DNA from: Cephalotus follicularis
Taxonomy: Eukaryota; Streptophyta; Magnoliopsida; Oxalidales; Cephalotaceae
Direction: 5' to 3'
Assembly (NCBI GenBank): GCA_001972305.1
Contig: BDDD01001372.1
Span: 193,203 to 257,202, forward strand
DNA length: 64,000 nt
Made by a program: the position numbers and the translations under genes. Position 1 is the first letter of the stretch. Every line of letters begins with the position of its first letter. Shown here in pieces: positions 11,896 to 23,450 of the stretch. The notes under the pieces are model-generated. The model was not told the DNA's origin. It saw nothing but the letters and a program-made list of their open reading frames with translations, and made no database searches.

Positions 11896-12474
11896 TGTTG
11901 ATACAAAAATCCTTCCTTCAACAGTACCTCACGTGTAGGGGCCTGATTTGTTTAGGAAAACGCTGGAATAAGTCCGAGAAAGGGCGTTGATTGGTTAATG
12001 ATCCCTGCACAAGTAAAAGACAAGGGTAGAAGGTCCATGAGATTGTTCTCCTGGGGACACTCCGACGCTCAAGTTAGTAATTGCACAGAGAAAACTATGT
12101 TCTTTTGAGTGCTAAAGTGGCTAACCTGATTGAAGTCGTTTGATTTTGTATTTATAGACCTCCAATGTAACTGTTGAGCGTTCAATCAGGAGTTGGTGGT
12201 TGCCCCTAAGGAAAATGCCCCACGTGTTCAGGCATTTCCCCTAATCTCCGCCGGATTTGGTGGCATTTTCTCTTTTTGATGTGGTGGCGTGCACGTCTTT
12301 GGATTTGGTGGCCTTTTCCTTTTTTGATGTGGTGGCGTGCACGTCTTCGGATTTGGTAGCCTTTTCCTTTTTGGATATGGTGTCAGGCTACGTGCCCAGG
12401 CCCTGGAATGACATCTTTCGTCATTTCCTGGAGGCACGTGTCCTTATGCTTAAAAAAGGAATTTTGTCATATCA
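11896..12474 (-). repeat. Gypsy LTR, left copy (579 bp)
   Basis: This LTR starts TGTTGATAC and ends ATATCA. It contains two to three imperfect copies of a 'GATGTGGTGGCGTGCACGTC' unit near 12278-12350. It carries 28 bp, around 12141-12170, that are missing from the right copy. Confidence 0.88.
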
Positions 12475-12484
12475 TATGCCCCCC
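12475..12484 (-). other. Polypurine tract of the gypsy element
   Basis: On the minus strand the bases AGGGGGGCATA abut the LTR start TGATATGAC. This is the position expected for the plus-strand primer of an element transcribed leftwards. Confidence 0.6.
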
Positions 12485-13019
12485 TTAGTCCTTCTTCTCT
12501 AGAGTTGGCAGAGGAGGAGGAGCAGAGTTGAGAGTTCTTACCCGGGCAGAGCTCCCTAGCAGGGCTGGATACAAACTGACATGGGAAGAGGTAAAAAAGG
12601 CTTTGAAATGTCATCAAGTACTCATGAAATACCATCCCTTTTGACCCCGGGCTCTGTTTGAGTTGTACGCTGTGTTTGAGATTTTCCTGGGCATTTGCCA
12701 TTCCCTTAGGACAAATCACCTAAGCTTTGTAGCCCCCCTTAGGACACCTTATTCCAAAGGCACTTAGGCAAAGAGACTTAGTCTTTACGAATTCTGTTGT
12801 GTTTGTAGACTAAGTTTTTGGTCTGCTCGGGCAAGTTCCTATGGGTTTGCCGAACAAGATATCGTCTGGTTCATCATGTTTTGAACCAGGTCGTCTGAGC
12901 TTGCAGTCCTCGTAGGGACACTTGTATTAAAGTGTTCAGTACAACGACCTCGATCGTTGCGAGTTCCCATGGATTCGCCTTTCAAGACACGATTTTAGGT
13001 TTGGTCGAACGAGTTCCCA

Positions 13020-14390
13020 TGATATTGCTGACCAGAGTGTGCTCCCTGGGAGTCTTTTTTTGCCCTCTGGGGGGTCTTTTTTATTTGCTCCCTGGGGAGT
13101 CTTTTTTAAATTGCCCTCTGGGGGTCTTTTTGATTTGCCCCCTGGGGGGTGTGTACCATCCATGCACTGAGCATGCTTGCCGCCAACCATGCACTGAGCA
13201 TGCTTACTGCCACCCATGCACTGTTCGAGGATGCAAGTGCCGAGCTCTCCATGGTTAAGCGCTGGCTCCTTCTCTGTAGGAGGCGTCCAGGGTGTTGAGG
13301 TGTCGGGGTGCCGAGGTGCAAGGCACTGCAGCTGAGGATGCATGGCAGTGAGCTCCGGTACTGAGATGCATGGTGCCGGGCTCCTTGGTGCTGGGCTCCA
13401 TGGCTGCTGGTGCTCCTCTTGGGAGTATCCTCTGGTAGTCCTCGTGGGAGTCTCGTCTGGTCCTCCTCTTGGGAGGCTTCTCGGAATAATCCTCTGGTCC
13501 GACTTTAAGCTTCCGTGGTCTGGCTTCTGTCCCAGTGGTCTGGCTTTGTTGAGTGCTCATCTGGAGGAGTTTTCATGTGCTCCCCAGGAGGAGGCTCTGT
13601 TGGGTGCTCCCCTGAAGGAGGCTTTGTTGAATACTCCCCTGGAGGAGTCTTTGTTGAATGCTCCCCTAGAGGAGTCTTTTTGTAATGCCCTCTAGGGGGT
13701 CTTTCCGTGCTCCCCTGGAGGAGGCTTTGTTGAGTGCTCCCTTGGAGGAGGCTTTGTTGAGTGCTCCCTTGGAGGAGTCTTCAAGTGCTCTCTTGGAGGA
13801 GGCTTTGTTGAATGCTCCCTTGGTGGAGGCTTTGTTGTAAGGCTCCCCTGGAGGAGTCTTTGTTGATTGCTCCTCTGGAGGAGGCTTTGTTGAATGCTTC
13901 CCTGGAGGAATCTTCAAGTGCTCTCCTGGAGGAGGCTTTGTTGAATGCTCCCCTAGTGGAGGCGTTGTTGTAAGGCTCCCCTGGAGGAGTCTTTGTTGAT
14001 TGCTCCCTTGGTGGAGTCTCTAAGTGCTCCCCTGGAGGAGTGTTTTTTGGAATGTCCCCTGGGGGGTCTTCTTGTAATGCCCCCTGGGGGGGTCTTTCCG
14101 TGGTCCCGTGGAGGAGGCTTTGTGTAATACCCCCTAGGAGGTCTTTTTGGTGCTCCCCTGAGGGGTCTTTTTGCAATGCCCCATGGGGGGTCTTTTTGGG
14201 TGCTCCCCTGGAGGAGGCTTTGTAGAATGCCCCGTGGGGGGTCTTTTGTGATGCCCCCTGGGGGGTCTTTTTGGATGCTCCCCTGGAGGAGGCTTTGTAG
14301 AATGCCCCGTGGGGGGTCTTTTGTGATGCCCCCTGGAGGTCTTTTTGTGCTCTCCTGGAGGAGGCTTTGTTGCTGGTTAGTCAAACCTTA
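13020..14390. repeat. Minisatellite of GGAGGAG / CCCCTGG units in gypsy interior
   Basis: Dozens of imperfect units of about 27-45 bp carry GCTCCCCTGGAGGAGGCTTT or GCCCCCTGGGGGGTCTTTTT; the array is densest from 13560. On the minus strand (the sense of the element) several frames stay open and read as Pro/Gly/Lys/Ser-rich repeats such as KDPPGGITKDPPRG, e.g. 14384-13953, 14176-13781 and 13917-13666. More than one frame is open because the unit lacks stop codons, so translation is not demonstrated. The array is interrupted by single-copy DNA at about 14390-14680. Confidence 0.75.
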
Positions 14391-14679
14391 GGTTGGCTTT
14401 GCATCTCGAGTTAGTTGACCCTAAGCTGAGATCTGGTGGCGTTCCTAGATGTTTGTCCCCGGGCATGCTCGCGGGCGTTAAGGGAGAGTAAGAAGTTTTC
14501 CTTTGTTTTGCCTGTCCTCCCGACCTCAGACCAGCTCGGTCCCTGAAGATGTTTTGTCCGGTGAGCCCTGGTGGATCCTTTAGGTACCTGACCGGGGTGA
14601 GATTCCATCTCCTTAGTGTAAGTTGAGCGTTTGGGGGACCTCAGGCGGTTGTCCCTTGCTTGGCATTACTTTTCCGGTT

Positions 14680-14850
14680 TGCCCCCTGGGGGGTCTTTTT
14701 GTGCTCCCCTGAAGGAGGCTTTGTTGAATGCTCCTCTGGAGGAGGCTTTGTGATGCTCCCCTTGAGGAGGCTTCTGGGGCTCCTCTGGGGGAGGCTTTTT
14801 GTGCTCCCCTGGGGGAGGCTTTTCGTGCTCCCCTGGTCCTTCTCTGCTGG
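14680..14850. repeat. Second block of the same minisatellite
   Basis: Five or six further units of CTCCCCTGGAGGAGGCTTT type lie just before the insertion point of the nested LTR pair. Confidence 0.7.
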
Positions 14851-14960
14851 GGACCTCATCTTCTCGAGCCACTGGATGAGGAGTTTATTCTACTCCACAG
14901 CAAGTATTCTGGTTCGTGTATCCAGGAGGGGGGCAAGTTGTTGTAGGACGGGATCGGTGC

Positions 14961-15972
14961 TGTCACGCCGGGACCCAGCCCCGCTGGAATCCGTCGCGTC
15001 TGCTACGAGGCCAAGCCTTCCATCAGAGACTTGCCTCGTAGGTTCAGCAGAACAGAGTTTCAGAAAAGCATTTTAAAATAGAAAGTTTCTTCAAAACAGA
15101 AAAATTTCTTGAAAAACTTGAAAATAATTCTAACTCTTAAAATTTTACAAAAATCGGGCATGTAGTATTCGTTTATAGGACTATGCCCCCTGTAAATAAA
15201 AACATAATTTATAAAATCACACTCTCGAAGGAGGAAACAGTTTATAATGGGCTCAGCCCTCAACAGATCACAATTTAAAAACAGAAAACAAGTAATGGGC
15301 TGGGCTCTGCCTGAACCATATTAACAGAACATAAAGCTAAACTAGGGCTCCGCCCTTTCAAACAAAACAAAAACAATTATATAAAACCATAAGAAATGCA
15401 GAAATTAAATTGTTTATGCAATGATGATATGCATATATTGACTCTGGTAGCATGCCCTTTTTGCTCTCACCTCAGCAGATAGACTGACTCCAGCTGACAG
15501 AGCTCAGCAGACTAATCTGTCAGAACTAAAAACAGAAAACAGAAGAGAGGGTTAGTCCACAAGACTAGTGAGATGGAACAAAAGACTCAGTAGAGTATTT
15601 GCTCGCAATATAAAAATGCCCATGCAGAAAAGATACAAAAGTATAAAACAATTGAAACATAATAAAATTCAGAATCTGTTTTATAAACAGATCTAAAACA
15701 ACTTAAACCGATTTATAAACAAAAGTTAACAGAATCAGCAGAAAGTCAGAATCTTTTCTCAAACCAGATTTAATTCCTCATAATCTTAGATACATATAGT
15801 ATCTAACAAAGTTTAAGCAGAATAAACATATAAAGATGCAATGGGTCTACTAGGTAAGGTTGACGCTTGGGCCCCGTCGAGCCGAACGTCCAGCAGAACA
15901 GAAGGGCAATAATACCGTCGTATCAAAACATCAGAACAGAAAGTCTACCGTGTAGACAGTGCCTCTCATGGG

Positions 15973-16008
<36 letters not shown>

Positions 16009-17828
16009 CAATACCAAGATCCTAGAGCATCAAGATATATTTAAACCGATTTCAGAAACGCAGAAATCACCAATACTTCAAAATAGATTTAAAACAGATT
16101 CAGAAAGATACATAATTCATCAATGTATCAAAACAGACTTCAAACACCTTTAAACAGATACAGAACTCCTCAGAGTCATCAAAACAGATTTGAGCAATTT
16201 TAAACAGATACAGAAATCGTTTTCTTATCAAATAGCGATATATCAGAAAATAGCGTCATATTATGACTATCATCTTGCGAGCGTTTGTAAACATTAAAAG
16301 AAAGTTTCAGATCTTAAAACTTAAACAAATTTCAAAACATGAATGGAAACTCAAGTTCATTCAGATATAGAAACAAAATAAGCGAACACGCTACATTCAA
16401 AACATTAAAAGTACTTCAGAGTAAAAAGGTTAAAGAAAGCGTTCCACTCATAGTACAGACGAAACAAGCCACGCGACTGGTCGTCTCCATGGCCGACCTC
16501 AACAGCTGGATCCTCTACCAACAGACAGGCAGACAACAGACTATCAGAACTCAGATAGACAACAGACTATCCGAACCTAAGCATGCACAAAACCGTGCAA
16601 TGCGTTATGCAATGACATGCGTGCAGATGTCAGAAAACCATAACTGATCAAATACGGTTAACAGAACAGAAGTCAGATTATTAAAAACATCTTTTAAACC
16701 TTCAATTTAAAGATCCGTCGAAAACATTTAAGTAAGTCCAAGTCAAAAATCATTAAAACTAGTCCAAGTGGTTGTCCAAATTATCCAATCTCGAGTCATA
16801 TAAGAAATTCAAGTTCATTATGCAGTAGAAACAGATACAGATTTACAGAAATCAGCGGAAAGCAGAACTAACGGAAAAGAGTTCAGAATTTACCGAAAGC
16901 TGACGGAACGGAGTACGGAGTCAGAATTCCACAGTGGAACTGGAATGGATCACATCACCGCGGAGAATGGAGTCGGAAAACTGTCAGAAATTTTTGGCCG
17001 GTCGGTCGCCGGTGCGTGGGCCCACGCGCCGCCGCTGGCCGGCGCGTGACAGCCACGCGCGTCGCCGGTCAGCAGCAGAGGTCGCATCTGGAGCGCTGGA
17101 CGCTGGGGAGCACGGATCTGAGGAGCGTTGGGTCTGGCACTGCCGCATCTGGCCGGAACGGCCGTGTTGACCGCGGCTACCTTGGCCGACGATCAGCACT
17201 GCCGACGTCGTCACGGGTCTGGACCGGCACCGTTCGAACGGCCGCGAAGCCAGGAGTCCGAATCTGGGCTCTCCTTGTCGTGACGACCATCAGAGACGCT
17301 GGAACTAAGCAAAACAGCTGGAGAGAGAAGAGCTTGCTGGGTGCTCATAGCGCGGTTGCCGGCGTCGAGGTTTGGTCCGGTGTGATTAGGAGGTTGAGGC
17401 GGTTCTGTTGGTACCCTCACCGACGTCAGATCGGCACTAATGCCGGTGGCAGACAGCAGGATGCAGAGAGAGACGGGAGAGAGGAGAGAGAAAACTAGAG
17501 AGATGAGAGAGAAAGTCCAATTTTTCATAAAAAATTGCATTTTGACACATATATATATATATATAATTTCCACCTTAACAGAATGAGTTTTGTCCAGAAT
17601 TTAACTGTTACGAACAGAAATCGGATGTTTAGGACATACCACTTGGGCTATTTTTCTGAGTTATCAGTCATTTCAGAAAAAACATCATTTAATTTACGGA
17701 AAGATAAATTTATTTCTTATGCAGAAAACCATCAGAATAAAATCATAAAAATTTAAATAATGCCGTGATGCATATCATGAATGCCAGAAAACAGATTAAC
17801 AGACCGACAGACAGACAGAAATCACGTA
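14961..17828 (+). repeat. Long LTR copy A
   Basis: This is the first of the tandem copies, 2868 bp, starting TGTCACGCCGGGACC. It contains an (AT)n run at 15977-16003. It ends ...CACGTA directly against the TGTCACGCC of copy B and lacks the terminal 45-bp units found at the end of copy B. Confidence 0.75.
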
Positions 17829-20784
17829 TGTCACGCCCGGACCCAGCCCCGCTGGAATCCGTCGTGCCCGCTACGAGGCCAAGCCTTCCAACAGAGACTC
17901 ACCTCGTAGGTTCAGCAGAACAGAGATTCAGAAAATACATTTATAATAGAAAATCTCTTCAAAACATAAAGAAAACAGAAAAGTTTCTTGAAAAACTTGA
18001 AAATAATTCTAACTCTTAAAATTTTACGAAAATCGGGCATATAGTATTCGTTTATAGGACTATGCCCCCTGTAAAGAAAAACACAATTTATAAAAACACA
18101 CTCTCGAAAGAGGAAACAGTTTGAAATGGGCTCAGCCCTCAGCAGATCACAATTTAAAAGCAGAAAGACAAGTATGGGTTGGGCTCTGCCTCAACCATAT
18201 TATCAAAACAGAAATCTAAATAGGCTCGGCCCTTTTTAAATGAAAACAGAACATTTATATAAACATATAAGTAATGCAGAATTTAAAACATTGATGCAGT
18301 ATGCTATGCATATGCTGACTCTGGTAGCATGCCCTTTATGTGGTCTCACCTCAGCAGACAAACAGACTCCAGCTGACAGAGCGAAGCAGACTAACCTATC
18401 AGAACTAAAAAAAGAAAACAGAAGAGAGGGTTAGTCCACAAGACTAGTGAGATGGAACAAAAAGACTCCGCAGAGTTTTTGCTCGCATATAAACATTTTT
18501 ACAGAAAAGATATAAACAAAAGTAAAACAACTAAAACCCAAAACTTCATAAACATGACAGAAATCCAGAATCAGATTCATAAAACAGATTAAAACCACTT
18601 AAACAGATATAATTTCATAAACGGTTTATAAAACCAAAATTTTCGAAAAACAGCAGAAAACCAGATCAGAAAACAGATCATTTCCTTCAAACAATTTCAA
18701 AAATCATCCGAAATTTCATATATATATATATTAGTAGCAGTTAAAACAGAGATAAATATATAGAGATGCCATGGGTCTACTAGGTAAGGTTGACGTCTGG
18801 GCCCCGTCGAGGCGAACGTCTAGCAGAACAGAAAGGCAGTGACACCGTCGTGTCAAAGCATCAGAAACAGAAAGTCTACTGTGTAAATAGTGCCTCTCAT
18901 GGGCAAGCAAATGTATAAGTAAATACAATACCGAGACCCCAGAGCATCAAGATATATTTAACATATTTCAGAAAACAGAAACTCAGATTTCAAAACACAG
19001 AATACAGAATCTCGGATTTTCTCGCAGCAGACTTTAAATAGATTTAAACAGATACAGAGATCGGCATAGCCATCAAAACAGAGTTTAACAGATACAGAAG
19101 TCGTTTCTTATCAAATACAGATATAACCGAAAATAGTGTCATAGTATGACTATAACCATGCGAACATTTGAAAACATTAACAGAAGGTTCAGACATTTAA
19201 AACTTAAACAGATTTCAGAAATGAACTAAAACCAAGTTCATTCAGATACAGAAAACAATAAGTAAAATGTTCAAACATTCAAACCATTAAAAAAAACCTC
19301 ATAGTAAAAAGGTTTAAGAAAGGCGTTCCACTCACAGTACAGACGAGCAAGTCCCTCGACTGGTCGTCTCCATGGCCGACCACAAAGGCAGGATCATCTG
19401 CCAACAGACAGATAAACACACAGACAACAGACCATCAGAACTCAGACAGACAACAGACTATCAGAACTTAAGCATGCACAAAACCGTGTAATGCGTTATG
19501 CAATGAAATACGTGCAAATGTCAGAAAACCATAACCGATTAATCTGGTTAACAGAACAGAAGTTCGATTATTAAAACATCTTTTAAACCTCTTATTTAAA
19601 CATCCGATCGAAAACATTAAAGCTAGCCCAAAATCATTAAAGCTAGTCCAAGTGGTCATCCAGGTTATCCAATTCGAGTCATATAAGCAATTTAAGTTCA
19701 TATGCAACAGAAACAGATACAGAAATAGAGAAAACAGCGGAAAACAGAATTAACGGAACAGAGTTCGGAATTTACCGAAAGTTGATGAAACGAAGCACAG
19801 AGTCAGAATCTCGCAGCGGAACTGGAACGGATCACATCGCCGCAGAGAACGGAGTCGGAAAACTGTCCGAAAATTCTCGCCGGAGGGTCGCCAGCGCGTG
19901 GGCCCACGCGTCGCCGCTGGCCGGTGCGTGACAGCCATGCGCATCGCCGGTCAGCCCAGGAAGTCGCATCTGGAGCGCTGGAAGCCGGGGAGAGCAGATC
20001 TGGGGCGCGTTGGGTCTGGCGCAGCCGCGTTTGGCCGGAACGGCCGCGTTGACCGCGGATGCCTTCGCCAGTGATCGACATTGCCGAGGTCGTCATGGGT
20101 CGGGGCCGATACCGTTCGAACGACCGCAATGCCAGGAGTCTGAATCTGGGCTCACCTTGCCGTGACGACCACCGGAGACGGAGAAACGATGGGAAACAGG
20201 GGCGGAGGGAGAAGTGCTCGCCGGGCACAAACGGCGCGGTTGCCGGTGCAAGGGAGGGGCTCGGCGTGCTCGGGAGGCTGAGCCGGTTCGGCTGGTACCT
20301 TTGCCGGCATCAGATCGGCACTGACGCCAGCGACAGAGGTAGAGAGAGATAGTGAACGGGAGAGAGGAGAGAGAAATCGGGGAGAGAGAGAGAGAAATGG
20401 TAGAAAATGCCAAAAAAAATTACCTTTCTCATATATATTCAACTCAAAATGGACTGGGTTTCGTCCAGAATTTAACCGTTACGGACAGAATTTGGATGTT
20501 TAGGATATACCACTTGGGCTATTTTTCCGAATCAGCAGTCATTTTAGAAAAACATCATTTAATTTACGGAAAAGAAAAATCAATTTCTTATGCAGAAAAC
20601 CATCGGAATAAAATCGTAAAAATTCAAATAATGCCATGATGTACATCATGAATGCCAGAAAACAGATTAACAAACCGACAGACAGACAGAAGCCACGTAG
20701 GCTCACAGATACAGACCGTACAAGGACACGGATGTCACAACGTAGGCTCACAGACACAGACCGTACAAGGACACGGATGTCACA
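17829..20784 (+). repeat. Long LTR copy B
   Basis: This is the second tandem copy, 2956 bp. Its right end carries two direct copies of a 45-bp unit (ACGTAGGCTCACAG...GGATGTCACA) at about 20695-20739 and 20740-20784, which accounts for most of its extra length. Confidence 0.75.
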
Positions 20785-20927
20785 GGTGCCCCTTCCCTGG
20801 GTGAATCACCCCTCATGGAGAGTTTGTGTCTGAGATCGTCCTTTGTCAGGTCTGACCTCTCCTGCCTCTTCTCCTTCTTCCCGGGAGCATTTCGTGCATG
20901 CTCCTATCTCTCCTCCTGATGGCTTGA

Positions 20928-22297
20928 CTAGGGTGTTTTCTGTTTCCTGGCCGCCATCTCCTTCTCGGCGTTGACATATTTTTCTGCTCTCCTTAGTAGG
21001 TCTGCCATGTCCACCACGGGTTTTTTCATAAGAGAGAAGGTGACAGACGAGTTGTTCCTTAGCCCATTATTCAATGTTACCATGGCAAATGAAGGTTCAA
21101 GATCCTTCACTGTGAGTGACTCCCTGTTGAACCTAGTGAGGTAGTCCCTCAGTGGCTCGTCTCTCCCCTGTACCACATTGATCATGTGGGTGGAGTTTCT
21201 CCTCTACGTGGTGCTATTGAGGAATTTGGTGACGAACAGCTCCGTAAGCTGGTCAAAGTCTTTCACTGACCTCTGATCCAGGGTTGAGAACCACGACTGG
21301 GTAGCTCTAGTCAATGTTGCGGGAACCCTCGGCAAAATGTGGCGTCTAAGGCCTGGTGCACCAACATGGTTTGAATGTAGGTGCGCACATATTGGATGGG
21401 GTCCGTGGACCAGTCATATTTGTCAAGGATGGGGAGCCGGAATCTACTAGGGACACGCTCCGTCATGATCTTGGATGTGAAGGGGTGGGCGCTAAGGTTG
21501 TGCACCTCTGACAGATACCCCTTTGGCTTCTCGGCTCCTTGGAGCCTTTTTTCCACCTCGGCAAGCCTCCTGTTCATTGCTTGCTCCACATCCTCGATGT
21601 TCATAGCCCTGCTAGAAACACGCGATTCCTCGGACAATGTGGCCGGGCAGTCAATCCTGCTCCCCCGCTCCGTTCCAGTTATGCGCGAAGCGTTGGAGTG
21701 CGCATGTGCCTCCCCTGCACCCCTGGCTTCCTCTTGGGGATCTACCTCCATGGCCTGGTGCTGGAGGTACGCTCTTAGGGGACCGTTGTGCTGATCCCTG
21801 ACAGTTGAGGACTCTGCCCTCTGAGACACATTGATCTCAAGTCTCCTCTCCAGGGGAATATTATCCCCTGACCGCCTCGAGGGAAGTCTGTCTCCCCTCG
21901 GCGGGTTTCACCTGGCACCTCGGGGGTGCCCAATATCCACCACTTGCCTGCTAGGACCAGAAACTCCTCGGACAACTGGCGGAGTAGGTCCGACATGTTG
22001 TTGGGAGGACAAACTAGTGACCAGCAAATCGGTGAGTCGTTCCACCCCTTGGATCAGCTGATTGAACTGCTCCCCCGTAACGGGAGCCTGCTCGACGACG
22101 GCGACAACTTGGCTGGTTTGGAGTGGGTCGTTTCCAGCGACGAGTTGGCTTCCACCAGCTGTGGAGCGGTTGTTGATGTTCTTTCTCGAAGGCATGATTC
22201 GTGATGGCTTTTTGCTGCGTTTCCCACAGACGGTGCCAACTGTTGATGTTCTTTCTCGGAGGCATGATTCTTGATGGCTTTTTGCTGCGTTTCCCAC
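20928..22297 (-). pseudogene. Broken retrotransposon gag of the gypsy element
   Basis: On the minus strand the first frame (22297-21908) begins MPSRKNINNRSTAGG at the repeated start region. A second frame (21829-21311) carries an acidic/coiled segment and then HPFTSKIMTERVPSRFRLP and LDKYDWSTDPIQYVRTY, typical of the front of the retrotransposon gag domain. A frame change near 21320 leads into ATLTRATQSWFSTLDQRS and VKDFDQLTELFVTKFLNS, then a TAG stop near 21205, and then VVQGRDEPLRDYLTRFNRE at 21177-21121 in the same frame. The signature W..F..L......F..L and the Y(L)..F shape fit the Retrotrans_gag family. Breaks: at least two frame changes and one internal stop. No zinc knuckle or protease follows. 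Confidence 0.8.
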
Positions 22298-22311
22298 AGA
22301 CGGCCTCCAAC
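22171..22311 (-). other. Duplicated primer-binding site and gag start
   Basis: Two tandem units of about 70 bp (22171-22240 and 22241-22311) each contain, on the minus strand, GTTGG-(A/C)-CCGTCTGTGGGAA followed by a short spacer and ATGCC(T)CCGAGAAAGAAC. The first codons of gag and the primer-binding site are thus present twice, with the outer copy touching the LTR. The inner copy (TTGGCACCGTCTGTGGG) is closer to the usual plant gypsy primer site than the outer one (TTGGAGGCCGTCTGTGGG). Confidence 0.7.
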
Positions 22312-22862
22312 TGTTGATACAAAAATCCTTCCTTCAACAGTACCCCACGTGTAGGGGCCTAATTTGTTTAGGGAAACGCTGGAATCAGTCCGAGAAAGGG
22401 CATTGATTGGTTGATGATCCCTGCATAAGCAAAAGACAAGGGTAGAAGGTCCAGAAGGTTGTTCTCCCGGGGACACTCCGACGCTCAAGTTAGTAATTGC
22501 ACAGAGAAACCTATGTTCTTTTGAGTGCTAAAGTGGCTAACCTGATTGAAGTCGTTAACTGTTGAGCGTCCAATCAGGAGTTCATGGTTACCCCTAAGAA
22601 AAATGCCCCACGTGTCTAGGCATTTCCCCTGATCTTCGCCGGATTTGGTGGCCTTTTCCCTTTTTGATGTGGTGGCGTGCACGTTTTCAAATTTGGTGGC
22701 CTTTTCCCTTTTTGATGTGGCGGCGTGCACGTCTTCAGATTTGGTGGCATTTTCCCTTTTGGATATGGTGCCAGGCCACGTGCCCAGGCCCAGGAATGAC
22801 ATCTGTCGTCTTTTCCTGGAGACACGTGTCCTTATGCTTAAAAAAGTAATTTTGCCATATCA
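22312..22862 (-). repeat. Gypsy LTR, right copy (551 bp)
   Basis: This is a direct repeat of 11896-12474 with one 28-bp deletion (after GAAGTCGTT near 22556) and scattered substitutions. It lies adjacent to the GATAT target duplication on its right. Confidence 0.88.
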
Positions 22863-22892
22863 GATATTATTAAATATGTGAACCAATGTAAT

Positions 22893-23450
22893 TGTTGATG
22901 CAAAAATAATTTTCTCAACAGTGTTCTACGTGGAGGACTTTAATTTGTTGAAGGAAACGCTGAGATATGCCCGAAAAGAAGGTTTGATGGTTGTTCCCTG
23001 CACAAATAAACAAACGGGTCATAGGACCGGGAGGTTGAGCTCCTCGGGACACTCCGACGCTCAAGTTAGACAATGCATAGGAATTCTATGTGCTTTAGTA
23101 TATAAAAATGGCTAACATTTGTTAAGACTGTGGAGCTGGTATTTATAGTGCCAGATAATAACTGCTTTAGCATGAAATTCGGAGGTGATTGCTGTCCCCT
23201 AAGGAAATGTCAAGGACCTCGGGATTTTCCTTACTCCACCTGATTTTACGTAACTGCTTGCTGATTTTGCGGAGGTGACTCCTATAATGTTAGCTGATTT
23301 TAGGACCATATTTGGCTATTGATTTTGGGATCCTCTGACATGTTACCGAGGATCCCGCTTCCTCTGACATGTTACCGAGGATCCCGCTTGACCCCTTAAC
23401 TGGAACCATGACGCTTCTTTTGATTAGTACCTACTTAGGGTTCAAATCCT
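22893..23450. mobile_element. Solo LTR-like relative of the gypsy LTR
   Basis: The stretch begins TGTTGATGCAAAAATAA and follows the gypsy LTR through TTCTACGTGGAGGAC, GGGACACTCCGACGCTCAAG and CCCCTAAGGAAATG, with many differences. It is an older, diverged member of the same family with no partner LTR nearby. It contains a perfect tandem 29-bp duplication (23333-23361 and 23362-23390). I could not find a clean right end or target duplication, so the end coordinate is approximate. Confidence 0.6.

Larger units (their letters stand above)
14961..20784 (+). mobile_element. Tandem pair of long LTRs with no interior, nested in gypsy
   Basis: Two directly adjacent, clearly homologous copies of about 2.9 kb each start TGTCACGCC (14961-17828 and 17829-20784). 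The pair is flanked by an exact 5-bp duplication GGTGC (14956-14960 and 20785-20789), so it appears to have entered as one unit or to have collapsed after entry. No internal domain, primer site or coding region separates the copies. The copies differ by perhaps 10 percent with several indels by eye. Each has an AT-rich left part, a GC-rich block (16930-17500 and 19830-20340) and a common tail. The strand is assigned from the TGTCACGCC start and could be wrong. Confidence 0.75.
11896..22862 (-). mobile_element. Minus-strand Ty3/gypsy-type element, gag only visible
   Basis: LTRs of 579 bp (11896-12474) and 551 bp (22312-22862) are direct repeats beginning TGTTGATACAAAAATCC and ending CATATCA. 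Exact GATAT duplications flank the element (11891-11895 and 22863-22867). On the minus strand a GGGGGGCATA purine tract precedes the downstream LTR, and a sequence close to TTGGCGCCGTCTGTGGG, a primer site often seen beside plant gypsy LTRs, follows the upstream LTR. A broken gag is recognisable. After subtracting the nested element at 14961-20784, only about 4 kb of interior remains. I see no protease, RT, RNase H or integrase, so it looks non-autonomous or internally deleted. Confidence 0.85.

Noticed and set aside
12932-13343. Overlapping frames on both strands in the gypsy interior
   Set aside because: They arise from the low-stop minisatellite and do not resemble proteins.
17016-17498. 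160-codon frame in LTR copy A
   Set aside because: The homologous part of copy B does not keep the same frame open to the same extent, and the translation is Arg/Gly-rich without a domain.
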